Positions 34,400 through 46,010 of a DNA stretch of 64,000 nucleotides are shown here, in pieces. How positions within the stretch are numbered: position 1 is the stretch's first letter; every line of letters starts with the position of its first letter. A program made the position numbers and the translations under genes. The stretch lies in NCBI GenBank assembly GCA_049724395.1, contig JAUGWO010000229.1, positions 62,001 to 126,000 of the forward strand, given 5' to 3'. The notes beneath the pieces were generated by a model that was not told where the DNA came from, did no database searches, and saw nothing but the letters and a program-made list of their open reading frames with translations. The DNA is from Spongospora subterranea f. sp. subterranea. Taxonomy: Eukaryota > Endomyxa: Phytomyxea > Phytomyxea > Plasmodiophorida.

Positions 34400-37300
34400 A
34401 TGTTTGTTGTCAAGCGCGATGGCCGCCGTGAGCAAGTTCACTTCGACAAAATAACCTCCAGAATAAAGAAACAGTGCTATGGCCTATCCGAGGCCTTTGT
34501 CGAGCCTATCAAAGTCGCACAGAAGGTCGTCCTGGGCGTGTATTCTGGTGTGACTACCGTCGAATTAGACGAGCTTGCCGCACAAACGGCCGCATATATG
34601 TCGACGCAACACCCGGATTATGCCCTACTGGCCTCTCGAATCTCAATTTCCAATCTTCACAAACAAACGACGAAATCTTTTGTAGAAACAGCTCGCGTAA
34701 TACTCCTCTTCTCTATTTTTCTCATAATTTTCTCTGTTAACTGGTAGTTCACAGAAACTGCATGACTGGGTAAATCCTAAGACCAGACAAAAGTCGTCCC
34801 TTATAGCCGACGATGTTTGGGAGATCATTCAGAAGCATGGCGAATTAATCGACTCTTCTATTATATACGATCGCGATTTCGACTTCGATTACTTCGGTTT
34901 CAAGACGATGGAGCGATCTTATTTGTTGAAAGTTGATGGCAAGATTGTGGAGCGCCCCCAGCACATGCTGATGCGTGTTGCGCTTGGCATTCATAAAGAT
35001 GACATCACTGCCGGTAATGCAAGTTTCAGCCTATTCTCAACATATTGGCTGATTTTTTTACAGCGATTCATACTTATAATCTGATGTCAGAGAAATGGTT
35101 CACTCACGCATCACCAACAATGTTCAACGCCGGTAAATTGATGTCGCATAAATATTATAGTTATATCGTCGCACTGACGATCAATTTTCAGGCACTCCTA
35201 CGCCGCAGCTGTCTTCGTGCTTTTTGGTGGCATTAAAGTGTGATTCTATCGAGGGAATTTACGACACTCTACGTGAATGCGCCATCATCTCGAAATCAGC
35301 GGGCGGTATTGGCATTCATGTCCATAATGTTCGTGCCACTGGCTCCTATATTCGTGGCACCAACGGGCGTGTCAAACGGTAATGTGTTTTTTCGTGTTAT
35401 CTAATCAACATCAAGCTGATGGTTGAAACTTTTAAGGAATTATTCCAATGCTGCGCGTGTTTAGCGACACGGCGAGGTACGTCGATCAGGGAGGGGGCAA
35501 GCGTAAAGGTGCATTTGCCATATACCTTGAACCTTGGCACGCTGATGTCTTCGAGTTCCTCGAACTTAAAAAGGTGTTTTTTTTTCGAACATTGTATTTG
35601 CTTACACTTTCAGTTGCTGGATTTCTCTTCTGATGAGTCTAAGGATGGGAATTACGCTGTGCATTTTCGTAGATTTATTTTTAACATTCTGTTTTTCCTC
35701 AGTCATTCGATTAATGACTCACTAAATAGAATATCTATAGAACCATGGAAAAGAAGAGGACCGTGCTCGCGATTTGTTTTACGGCCTCTGGGTACCTGAT
35801 CTGTTTATGGAGCGTGTTCAGAGCGACAGTTTGTGGTCTTTGTTTTGTCCTAATGAAGCGCCTGGTTTGGCTGACGTCTGGGGAGATGAATTCCGCGAAC
35901 TCTTCGAGCAATATGAAACGAGAAGGTCGTGCCCGAAAAACTATCAAAGCCCAGGACCTATGGTTTGCCATCCTTCAGGCTCAAGTCGAAACCGGAACTC
36001 CATACATGGTATAACTGTTTTGCTGCGTTACCATTTGGTATAACACTATACGTTGTTTTTGCATTGTGAATTTTGTATAAGTCAAGCTTTTTTTCCATTC
36101 CACATCTCAATAATTTTTGCACGCATCCATTCTGCTATTGCGATGTTTGATACATTTATCTGAAATGCGCCTTTACAGATGTACAAGGACGCATGTAACC
36201 GCAAATCCAATCAGAAAAACCTTGGCACCATCAGGAGTAGCAATTTGTGCACAGAAATCGTCGAGTATTCGTCGCCAGAAGAGACAGCAGTATGCAATTT
36301 GGCGTCGATCGCCCTTTCGAAATTCGTCATCGACCAGCAGTTCGATTTTCAGAAGTTGTACGACGTCGCATATACCGTAACTAATAATCTCAACAAGGTC
36401 ATCGACCTCAACTATTACCCGGTCCCTGAGGCAAAGCGTTCAAATTTCCGGCATCGCCCCATTGGAATCGGTGTTCAAGGACTCGCTGACGCCTTCATCT
36501 TGATGCGGTTACCTTTCGACTCTGAGGGTGCCCGTGAGCTCAACACCAGCATTTTCGAGACAATTTATTTCGCGGCGCTGTCGGCGTCTCATGATCTAGC
36601 GGTCCGCGATGGGCCGTATGAGTCGTTTCCTGGCAGTCCAGCGTCGCAAGGGGAGCTGCAATTTGACATGTGGAACGTGACTCCATCCGCAAGATGGGAT
36701 TGGCCCACACTTCGAGCCAATATCGTCGCGAATGGCCTCAGGAATTCGTTATTGGTTGCCCCTATGCCCACTGCCTCCACAAGTCAAATTCTTGGCAACA
36801 ATGAGGTAAATCTTTGTCTAGGTACTTTGATTTTGATCTAATGCGTTCGCAGTGTTTCGAACCTTATACCAGCAACATTTACGTCAGGAGGGTTCTCGCT
36901 GGAGAGTTTACGGTTATTAACAAGGTATGCTACCCTAACGTTTATTTTATGGTTGAATTATTGACCCTTTTCTTTGTAGCATTTACTGGTGGACTTGATC
37001 AACCTTGGAATTTGGGACGAAGAAATGAGAAACGATCTAATGGCGCACAATGGATCGGTTCAGGAAATTGACCGCATCCCCGAGGATCTGAAAGCTCTAT
37101 ACCGAACCGTTTGGGAGATCAGTCAGAAGGCATTAATTGATATGGCCGCCGACCGAGGCGCTTTCATTGATCAATCACAGTCCTTCAATGTCCATATGAC
37201 CAATATCAACTTCGGGAAATTGACGTCAATGCATTTCTATGCGTGGAGTCGTGGCCTAAAAACGGGATTGTATTATCTAAGATCGAAAGCCGCAGTTGAC

Positions 37301-37414
37301 GCAATCAAGTTCACCGTCGATCATAAGGCGGTAACGTCTGCGTCAGATGCCTCCAGAAATGCGATTTCTTGTTCTTTGGCCAATCGAGATGAATGCCTAT
37401 CATGCGGAAGTTAA
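34400..37414 (+). CDS. Ribonucleoside-diphosphate reductase large subunit (R1), 9 exons
   Basis: Class Ia R1 reduces ribonucleoside diphosphates to deoxyribonucleotides with the R2 subunit. Exons: 34400-34696, 34755-35013, 35064-35132, 35192-35378, 35437-35573, 35741-36008, 36179-36805, 36853-36924 and 36980-37414. The order is canonical: [18 protein letters not shown] (ATP-cone), [28 protein letters not shown] with the active-site Cys, [46 protein letters not shown] with the N-x-C-x-E-type site upstream ([11 protein letters not shown]), [16 protein letters not shown], and the C-terminal redox tail ECLSCGS. Total length fits the family at 782 residues only if one base is dropped from GGG at 35365-35367 and one from AAA at 35916-35918. 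All splice junctions otherwise keep frame. The complete conserved tail argues for a functional gene with sequence errors. Confidence 0.93.
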
Positions 37415-39404
37415 ACCTAATTATCTGGTCGGCCCATAATTCGCTAGGACTGCGCCAATGTTGTCTAATCCATTTATAAAAAATCAATCTGTCAAACCAT
37501 TGTCATCGTATGTCCTAACGGTTCACTTTGATAACTGAATTACGGTTCACTGTGATAACAGAATTTGAGGATCTCAGAACCTTTGTGTACCGGATAGGTT
37601 CGATTCCTTACTAGAGTAGAGGAAAGTGCTGCCGTTTTCTCAATACTGAGAGAATGAGTTGCCAATAGAACTGGAGTTGCAGAACTGAAACAACTGATTT
37701 TTTTTTCTTTAATGTCGTTTCGCAAAAACAAGACGGGCCTTGTGATCATCATGTCACGACCACTGCAACAACAGGTAGCTGGAGCGTCATCTTATACCAA
37801 ACCTGGCAGAAGTAAGGATACGACACTCGAACGTCAATCATGTTTAGGGGCGCTCCGTTGAAGTGTCACAAGCGCTCGGGGATCTGATTTATTCTATACA
37901 ATGTCGAAAATAATGGAGTACATCAGAGTGACTCTGCGACCAGAGTGGGTAACGCAACTGTGATCAGTAGAAAACTCATTTCTCTAGACCGAGGCAGTGA
38001 TGTAACAAGATGTAACAGGATGTAACTGTTGAGATCGAGTCGGACTCCTCCACAGCACTGGTACCCCATCCCCTACAGCACTCATTCACACAGCTCTATA
38101 ATATCGACAGGTTCACAAAATACAAAGGCGTTTTGATGGGGATGGGTCTCTCAACGGCGAGAGCTGGGCCGAATTTCAGTGATGATGTCGATGGAGAGGG
38201 TATTGTTATGTTTCCGGCAATCGGCACTCTATTCAAGTTGATATCAGGATCTTTCAAGGCAGAGTCCCTTGGTCTGCAATTACGTTCATCCCTATTTAAT
38301 GATTCAGAGAAGCCTTTAACATTTACCCAGTTTTTTTTCTTTGAGATTGTAGAATCGCTTTATTAGTTTTGACGGTGATGCCAATGTCGATTTTGTTTGC
38401 AATGCCCCGAAATCGACGGGGATCTCCCGAATTCGCCATCCATGCAGGGCCTGACCAGTTCGGCTTTCTTGGTCGCCCAATGCATAAATCAACAAGGTCA
38501 AATGAATGTGATGAAAACGATTTCACCAACACCAATTTCGCCTGAACAAGTGTCACAGCTCAAAACTCTATTAGGATGGGTAAAGACATAAAGAGTCTCA
38601 TTGTCAATTGCGAATTCGGAAAATTCATGCGTCAAACTCTCACTACTGTATTTTCTATCTTATCTTACTCCTAAATTCTTGGAACATCGACGGCCACCAA
38701 AACCACGTAGACTCCATACTGAACATTCGACGACATTCACAATTTGATGTCACCAACAATTCAACTCGCGCTTTCGGTGCATCCTTGGCGACTTAGTTTT
38801 GAATAATTTCAACCTTGATTGTCTTGTTTCTCCAGAATTGATCTTCTTAGACACTCTCTGCCTTAGTTCCTATTCCGCCTTTGTTTCCAATGAACTGCAG
38901 TCGATATCACATGCTTCCCGACGTCTGTGCTTGCACTTACCGCCCTCTTGTTTCTACTTATCTGGATGATATGTTCTCGTTTGACTCACTCCAGTATAAG
39001 TTCTGAATTATGTTTATTATCCATTGGCTTCTTTCTAGGTTCGATTCTATCCGAGCGATCAATTGTTACTCATGTATTTCTATGATTTCTAGACCCTATT
39101 TTTCATATTACCGCATGACATAGGTAAAAACTGTACTCCCGTTTCTTTTTCATTCAATAAGAGGGCACTTAAACTGGGTTTAGACTGTTGGACAATTGAG
39201 TCTGTGATCGTTAGCGATGTGCAATTTGCAAAGCGTGACTCAACAGAGGACTTGGGCTTGACTAATCATTTTCAAGTTGACCAGTCCTGCTGGCGGGTAA
39301 GCAGATGCCTGCTCCAGTTATGTGGAAATGACTCATCTTCTGATCAGACTTCATATTCATTTCATCTCTAATTCATCGACATATTTAATTTAACATCCAT
39401 ACCA
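37415..39404. other. Intergenic, possible small unrecognised exons
   Basis: ORFs 38133-38366 and 38397-38591 lie on the plus strand. The latter ends ISPTPISPEQVSQLKTLLGW and could be a C-terminal exon, since CTTTGAGATTGTAG/AATCG offers an acceptor at 38351. No family recognised and no convincing start. A tRNA-like T-loop string near 37597 is not part of a cloverleaf. Confidence 0.35.
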
Positions 39405-41672
39405 ATGAAATCGCTTCTGTTCGTCATGATTTGCGGCCTTGTTGCCGGAATTCACGCGACTACCCTATTAACGCCCCAATCTAGCCTTGTTCAACAGGCT
39501 CAACAGAATATTGTCAACCAAGCTACTCAGATCGCTGCCGCTTCACAAATTGCACAATCCCAACAGATGGCAGCCGCGTCTTTGAACCAGAACAACTTCA
39601 ACCAGCAACCTCAAATCGGCAATTCGCAGGCTTCGCTAGCGGCAACCATCTTGGCGTCGGAGTCGGCCAAGGAAGCTGCTGTCGCGGCGTCAATATTCGC
39701 TTCATCATCCAGCAATTCCGCATCGAAGGCGGCGTCAGCTGCCACATTAGCGTCGTCGATGGGGGGTGGATTGATGCAGCAGCAAGCATGGGATACATCG
39801 CTCGGTGCAAGCTGGGGTTTGAACATCCTCCCTCAAACGTGGTGTCAAAACTCATATCCATGGTCAACCGTAGACGCAACCAACTCGATTGATTGGATGA
39901 ATTTTGCGGCTGCTTCTTGGGAACTAGCAGGATCCAACTCCGCCAACTGGGATTCATGGAGCAGTAAACAGTTCAACAACGAGTGGTCCGGCGATTGGTT
40001 GTCGGCTACTCCCAATCAATTCCAGACGCCTTCTTGGGTTGATTCATCCTCCCGTTCTCTATGGGATACCTGGAACCGTATTATCAACGCTCAGCGGAAC
40101 AGTGGATTCATGAACCAGCAAGTGAACCAGAATGTTCTGGGAAGCGGCTGGAGTCAAGGCGCATCTTACCAGAATACCGGTAACCAAATGGGCAATGGCC
40201 AATGGGATCAAAGCAGTTGGAGTCAAGACAGCAATGGCAACTGGGGGCAAAATGTCAACGGTGTCTGGGCTCAGAACAACAACGGCTGGGCCAACGCAAA
40301 CAATGGCAACGGCTGGTCTAACGGAAATAACGGCAACGACTGGTCTCAAGACAGCAACGGCAACTGGGGACAATACGTAAATGGCGCCTGGGCTCAAAAC
40401 AACAACGGTTGGGCCAATAGCAACAACGGCAACAACGGCAACGGCTGGTCTCAAGACAGCAACGGCAACTGGGGACAATATGTCAACGGCGTCTGGGCTC
40501 AGAACAACAACGGTTGGGCTAATAGCAACAATGGCAACGACTGGTCTCAAGACAGCAACGGCAACTGGGGACAATATGTCAACGGAGTCTGGGCTCAGAA
40601 CAACAACGGTTGGGCCAATAGCAACAATGGCAATGGCTGGTCTCAAAACAGCAACGGCAACGGAAACTGGGGACAAAATGGCAATGGCGCCTGGGCTGCA
40701 AACAACAACGGATGGGCCAATGGCAACGGCTGGCTCAATGGCAACAACGGAAACAGCTGGTCTCAAGACAGTAATGGCAACTGGGGACAGTACGTTAATG
40801 GAGTTTGGGCTCAAAACAACAACGGCTGGGCCAATAGCAACAACGGCAACGGATGGAGTAACAACGGCAACGGCTGGAGCAACAACGGCAACGGCTGGAG
40901 CAACAACGGCAACGGCTGGAGCAACAACGGCAACGGCTGGAGCAACAACGGCAACGGCTGGGGCAACAACGGCAACGGCTGGAGCAACAACGGCAACGGC
41001 TGGGGCAACAACGGCAACGGCTGGGGCAACAACGGCAACAGCTGGAACAATGGCAACGGTTACTATGACAACAACGGCCAATGGATCAGCAATGGTGCCA
41101 GCAACGGCTACTTCAACAGCAACGGCCAGTGGATCAGCACTGGTTCCAGCAACGGTTTCTTCAATAGCAACGGCCAATGGATTGCCGGTTCCGGGTCTGG
41201 TGAAGGTATCGGTCTTGCTGGTGTCATGTCGTGTGTGTCCAGCTCTGTCGGTCAACCCAACATCACTCTTTCCTGCGCACCCGGCACGGTTGTCACCTCA
41301 GTCAACGCAGCCGCTTACGGTGTTAACCCAGGATCGTGCCCAAGCAATGTCTTAACTACTGGACAAACGTGCACGAACAATGTCACGACCTCGGTCCAGA
41401 CAATGTGCCTTTACCAGAACCAGTGCAACGTCAACGTCAACACTCAGGTGCTTGGTTCACCAATCAGTAGCGGACAGCAATGCTCGATCGGAACCGGAGC
41501 GACGAATTCTTATACCTTAACGGTTCAGTACACGTGCGGCGTATCCACTGGTGTTTCCGGCGTTTACGGCAGGTCGACACTTGGCAATTTCACTGGAAGT
41601 ACTGCAACCAGTATACCTGCTACTTACGCCTTCGTGGCAACCGCTATAGCTGTTATCGTCTCAATACTCTAA
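39405..41672 (+). CDS. Secreted W/N/G-repeat protein with SUEL-type lectin domain, likely GPI-anchored
   Basis: A single 755-codon frame. Residues 1-19 form a signal peptide (LLFVMICGLVAGIHATTLL). An A/S/Q-rich region follows to about residue 130. Residues 270-480 hold imperfect repeats of about 35-40 residues built on NGNWGQYVNGVWAQNNNGWA. About 483-550 is a run of 7-residue NGNGWSN units (21 bp), then three NGQWI units. Residues 607-708 match the SUEL/galactose-binding lectin domain: LSCAPGTVVTSVNAAAYGV, CPS, CLYQNQCNVNV, LGSPI and YTLTVQYTC, with the expected cysteines. The C-terminus is hydrophobic (ATSIPATYAFVATAIAVIVS) with no cytosolic tail, as for GPI attachment. Probably a surface or extracellular-matrix carbohydrate-binding protein. 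The repeat part reads open in other frames too. Confidence 0.88.
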   Translation: MKSLLFVMICGLVAGIHATTLLTPQSSLVQQAQQNIVNQATQIAAASQIAQSQQMAAASLNQNNFNQQPQIGNSQASLAATILASESAKEAAVAASIFASSSSNSASKAASAATLASSMGGGLMQQQAWDTSLGASWGLNILPQTWCQNSYPWSTVDATNSIDWMNFAAASWELAGSNSANWDSWSSKQFNNEWSGDWLSATPNQFQTPSWVDSSSRSLWDTWNRIINAQRNSGFMNQQVNQNVLGSGWSQGASYQNTGNQMGNGQWDQSSWSQDSNGNWGQNVNGVWAQNNNGWANANNGNGWSNGNNGNDWSQDSNGNWGQYVNGAWAQNNNGWANSNNGNNGNGWSQDSNGNWGQYVNGVWAQNNNGWANSNNGNDWSQDSNGNWGQYVNGVWAQNNNGWANSNNGNGWSQNSNGNGNWGQNGNGAWAANNNGWANGNGWLNGNNGNSWSQDSNGNWGQYVNGVWAQNNNGWANSNNGNGWSNNGNGWSNNGNGWSNNGNGWSNNGNGWSNNGNGWGNNGNGWSNNGNGWGNNGNGWGNNGNSWNNGNGYYDNNGQWISNGASNGYFNSNGQWISTGSSNGFFNSNGQWIAGSGSGEGIGLAGVMSCVSSSVGQPNITLSCAPGTVVTSVNAAAYGVNPGSCPSNVLTTGQTCTNNVTTSVQTMCLYQNQCNVNVNTQVLGSPISSGQQCSIGTGATNSYTLTVQYTCGVSTGVSGVYGRSTLGNFTGSTATSIPATYAFVATAIAVIVSIL
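40852..41050 (+). repeat. 21-bp in-frame tandem repeat within the lectin gene
   Basis: About nine to ten copies of GGCAACGGCTGGAGCAACAAC, alternating AGC and GGC at one codon, encode the NGNGWSN/NGNGWGN run. The near identity of copies suggests recent expansion and likely length variation. Confidence 0.9.
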
Positions 41673-41680
41673 TCATGAAA

Positions 41681-41686
41681 TAAATA
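41681..41686 (+). promoter_or_regulatory. AATAAA polyadenylation signal
   Basis: AATAAA about 10 nt after the lectin gene stop codon, at a plausible position for 3' end formation. Confidence 0.5.
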
Positions 41687-42671
41687 TACGTAATTTAATC
41701 AACACTGGTTCATCTGATCAATCATTCAAAAACCATATTTCTCCTATCGATTCAGTTGATTGCTATTGAAAGTAGATGGGTATTGCGCCCAACAATAGTT
41801 ATTGCACCCGAGAACTATCAGGGGACGACGAGCCCGATAAACGAAAAAAAGAGCCAGAAGTGACGGCAGGCGGTACAGCCCATACTGCCTGCCTGCGGGA
41901 ACGGCGAGAACGCCCAACTCCCGTTCCCTCCAATATCCTTCTTGCACCTCTCCTAGTAGAAAACGGGGCACTTCTGTTGTAAATCAGTTTATGGTTTCCA
42001 ATTGCATTTAATCACCACCAACCACGATACAAGTCAAAAATTTCACGAGCCACAAACATGATCCGGGCAAACCTCAAACCGTAATCCATTGTAGCATCTC
42101 AATATCTGCAAATGCTGATACAAGGATACCAGAGCCTGGCGAATTTTTATCGTATCTTGTTCTCGTTGGGTAGAGTAGGTCCATATTGATCACGATGGAC
42201 ATCCTCCACGACTTTCAGGATCTGCTTTTGGACGCATACCAAGAACTGCCAGCTGGGCTTTAGAAACAACGACGATGACATGACGATTTCATGGAAAATC
42301 AGGGATCCTGACCCGTTCCAGTTCAACATTGGTTTTACAGCACGGCCGCGGCCGCCGCCGCATCCCCTTTGATTGCTGACAAAGCCAGCCATGCGAATCG
42401 GCGTATGGACGATAGACATGTGTGAGCTGGCGTAATGTCACAGCATGATAATTATCGATGATATATTCACGTCTCTAGTGCCTGGAGACGACTCGTCCCC
42501 TCAACTGAACTAATTTCCGGAGACTTTGGGCAAATCAGTCAAATTGGTCTTTCACAGAAAGTTCGTCCGTTTTCGCGGAAATTTGTGTTACTTTTGCGAA
42601 AGTCCGCCACGGACTCCACGGGATTCCTGTCGCCAAATCCTGTGGATCTGTGTATTGGTTTGTGAAGATCC
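41687..42671. other. Intergenic, nothing recognised
   Basis: A reverse-strand ORF at 42147-42419 includes LFLKPSWQFLVCVQKQILKV, but no family or splice context was found. A GC-rich CGGCCGCGGCCGCCGCCGC patch lies near 42345-42363. Confidence 0.4.
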
Positions 42672-43894
42672 ATGACGACAGAAACGGCCATGGAGCCAGT
42701 TGAATCCAGTCAGTCTATCGCTGAGCAATTCGATCAGGCCAATCAATGTAATATTTCATGATCATATTTCATATCGCCATGCGATGACGTCCTTGTTGTT
42801 TGTTCCAACGTTCAGTTTTCGAGTCAATGCTGAATACGATCCCCGCGTCTGTCTATTTCGCGTCGGCGTCGTCGTCAATTCAGATATCCCAGCCGAAGGT
42901 GCTAGACCTTTCGCTGCGATCGCAATTTTTCATTGGCTGATTTTCGTGTCCCAGAACAAATATATCCATAAGAAGGCCGGCACCAAACCCGTTGATCACA
43001 AGGTCAAGAAGTCAAATAAGGAGAAGGTAATACTGTTTGTGCAGAATGATCAGCTGTGGCGAAGTTTTTGCTGAAAACGAAATTCAGTTCGAGCAGGAGT
43101 CGGTCGCCGAGATTCAAGCGAAATCTGCCGTCCCAACGGAAGACGAACAGCCGAAGCCGTTACGCGATCGGTTACAGAAAACGCTCAATGATTTGAAATC
43201 TAAGAGGACGCGCGACGCTTCGAAACCGCAAAAAGTAATTCGAAAGAAAAAAGACAAAAAAGCAAAAAACGTTCGCGACGCCAACAAAAAAACAGTGGTC
43301 GTCAAATCCGAGGACGTCTTTCAGTCTAAAGATGTACCAGAGAAATCAATCGAAAGCAAACCGAAACCTTCGGCAATAAAAGCTGCAAAGAAGGATGGCG
43401 CCAAGAAAGAGGTCCCTGCTGTGGCAAAGTCTCCTGTCGCAGTGAAGAAAATAATCAAAAAACCCAGTGCTAAGAAGGACAAGCTCTTTCAATCGGTGCC
43501 GTCTTATGAAACGGCAGCGGGGCCGAAAGAGGACATCATGTTCGGTAATCTTCAAGTCGATTCTGACGTCAAAGGTCCCCGCCCGAACAAAAAAGGCAGT
43601 AAACGCAAGCGATTAGAGACAGCGCTAGAGAACGCCGAGAAATTCGAGAATAAGCTAAAGAAGCTCGACCCGGCCGAGAAGATCAAATTGCAGCAGAAAG
43701 AGAGCAGCAAGCTGGCCATGCTGAAAGCGCAAGGAATCAAGGTCAAGAACGATCCCAAGCTGCTGAAAAAATCGCTGAAAGCTCAAGAAAGCAAGAAGCA
43801 GCATAGCGCCAAGAAGTGGTCGAGTAGGAAGAGGGTCGAGTCCAAGAAGAAACAAGAGACAGCCAAGGCGGTACGGGCGGCGATTGAGTCATAA
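42672..43894 (+). CDS. SURF6/Rrp14-like nucleolar protein
   Basis: SURF6 (Rrp14 in yeast) is a basic nucleolar protein needed for ribosomal RNA processing. Exons: 42672-42747, 42816-42898 and 42955 onward. The N-terminus has the family box FFESMLNTIPASVYFA, then KYIHKKAGTKPVDHKVKK. The C-terminal half carries EDIMFGNLQVD, KGSKRKRLETALENAEKFEN, KLAMLKAQGIKVKNDPKLLK and KSLKAQESKKQHSAKKW, the SURF6 domain. The protein is extremely rich in Lys. Between 43026 and 43070 the frame fails: either a T is extra in the run 43065-43069, or a weak intron near 43005-43050 is used. Ends at 43894. The shorter C-terminus after SAKKWSSR is normal for protist homologues. Confidence 0.87.
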
Positions 43895-45415
43895 TAAACT
43901 TCATTGCACACCCAGATGATATTTCCTCAGAGATTTGCCGAGTTGTCGCCAATCTGCCATCGCTGTAGCTGAATGTTGCCCAATCCCATTGCTGCAAGTA
44001 TATTCCACCAAACGGATCGAGCCGAATTTGGGTGGATCAAAAAACATTGGTGTGTTACAAACTTGTCATCGAGAAGGGCGCTCTAGGAAACCTGGTCGAA
44101 AAATCTTTGAACATATATGTTGTTTTCCACCGTTGACATCAATTCAGGCAGCCATACGACACTGTCCGATACTCCATACAAGCCCTTGTGTGCACCGAGG
44201 AAAAGAAAAATTCTAACTTTTCCAATCGATCAATTGCCAAATTTCCTATCGATAGAGCATTTTTCCGCTTTCCTAGGACAAAAACTCTGAGAGTTACGGG
44301 TGGACTTTTACGTAATGATATCCTTGATTTAGTGACAGGAGGGTCTGTAGTATTTGTTTCTTGTCACTAAATCGAAGGAGACCTCTGTACTGTTATTTTT
44401 GAGTCCGTGTTTGATGCACAAGGGCAGACCTTCATCAATTGCCAATGGGGCTTCCACGAGTTTGTTGCCGTTGAAAAAAAAAACAGGACCAAGCGACCCT
44501 AACATTGGTTTTCATTGAATTGAAGATTTTCAACGTACATTTAAGTGATCAAAACTGTCAGCCATATAGATGATGAGCAAATTGTGTCAAAATGTTTGTT
44601 TGACTAGAAACATGATACATATCCAATCTTACTTGAGGATTGTGTTGCGTTTTGAAGCCAAAGCTGGACACATCGAATGACTATTTCAAACGTATTGCTG
44701 GAACCAATTTATGTCAGCATTAGTGAAACGATGGAGAGGTAATATCGAGAACATACACGGTCCCGAAAACGATGTTCTCCAATGATTTCCTTGGTCTGAC
44801 ACTCTAAAGTCGATTGAGGTAACATGTCATACAGTTGTGGGTGTGACCGAGTGGGTAACGTGGGTTGGCATGTTGTAACAGTCTCGACTGGCCCTGCGTC
44901 CTGTATGCTGTAACCCCTTTTGAGCAACATTTCGGACACGATTTCAATCGCTTTTTGCAATGAAGATCACAGACTTCGACAAATACGCGATCGCGGACCT
45001 CCTGAAAGGATGGTCGAAGCATCCAGGAACGAGTGCGTCATGACCTTCCTAACACCATTCGTCTGCTGAAGGTTTGTTAACCCTGTCAGGTTTCACAATA
45101 TACGGCGTCAAGTCATCACATGACCTGGTGACAACAGAAACTCAATCATCGCGCGCTGTATGTTTGAGTTTCTGTGATATTGCTTGAGTGGATATTTTGA
45201 ACATCATCGTAGGATCGGTCTGAAACTTTGCACAAACTCTGGGCATAATGTCTGCATCACCCTGCTGCGTCCTTCGGTGTTAGCAGTTGTAAAAGTTGCA
45301 ATTGTTTACCGAGTCCATCCAGCCGAAACACTCTGGGCATAATGTCTGCATAAAGTTGCAAATGAACGGGATAACGGATGAATATCGTTAAAGCCATGTT
45401 TTCACATGATGGGTT
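43895..45415. other. Intergenic, no gene recognised
   Basis: Scattered short ORFs on both strands with no recognisable motifs. Contains the hairpin at 44326-44373. Confidence 0.4.
44326..44373. repeat. Perfect 12-bp inverted repeat (hairpin)
   Basis: GATTTAGTGACA at 44326-44337 pairs with TGTCACTAAATC at 44362-44373 around a 24-nt loop. It could be a short terminal inverted repeat remnant or an RNA hairpin. No gene ends directly here. Confidence 0.5.
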
Positions 45416-46010
45416 TTACATGTCCGTCAGGATCGCTGACACAGATTCCGCCGAAATATCCTGGAAGCTGGCGTCTATGGAATCAACAACATGCGAATAA
45501 CTGTCATGTTCACCCATCAGAATTATCATTGCCTTGAGAGAGTTGCTAACTGTCAGGTGTTTTGATGCAACAGCCTTGACATTATTGACAGCAGCTTCGA
45601 CTAGTGCTATAGACTCTTTCACTGAGTCTAACCCTTGCTCTATTTGGAACAAGTTCTTGAGTGCGAGATTGCATTCCTGAAGACCTGAAGCAGACAATCG
45701 GCTCTTGAGTGCATACCAAGCCTGGTGAGTCGTTCCGGTTTCATCAACAGAATTGAATATATCATCGGTGACGGATAAACAAAGGGCAGCATGAATACGA
45801 TCGTCTAGTTGTCTCTGGGTAGTCTCTAATTGGGTGGCGATTCCGACGATTCACCGATTAGTGTTTTGCCTCTGAGCGTTATAATAGTCAATTCGGCCTT
45901 CTTGGTCCATAGTATATAATTCGATTTGCCATTCAGAGGCGGGAACTTTATATTCTCCGACTCCTTCGTCCCATCCTTGGATATACGCCATTCGACTGTT
46001 AATCTTTTGT
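45416..46010 (-). pseudogene. Copia-type gag (UBN2-like) relic
   Basis: Reverse-strand reading gives SEWQIELYTMDQEGRIDYYN, then, across a stop and frame break at about 45850, DDRIHAALCLSV, HQAWYALKSRL, LDSVKESIALVEAAVNNVK and MIILMGEHDSYSHVVDSID. This is the order of conserved features in the Ty1/Copia gag region (W..L...F, then SV..(I/H), then LP-like DSY..V). No protease, integrase or RT accompanies it. Ends with a stop at 45416. Recognition is by pattern only. Confidence 0.55.

Noticed and set aside
35611-35660. Possible extra exon in R1 ([15 protein letters not shown])
   Set aside because: It interrupts the conserved LELKK/NHGKEED junction; skipping it as one 167-nt intron restores the family sequence.
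37590-37620. tRNA-like GGTTCGATTCC string
   Set aside because: No complementary acceptor, anticodon or D arms around it.
40059-41355. Long ORFs antisense to and off-frame from the lectin gene (VAVVAPAVAVV, TTATAGATTAT)
   Set aside because: Shadows of the 21-bp and longer in-frame repeats; the lectin frame has a signal peptide and a Cys-rich domain.
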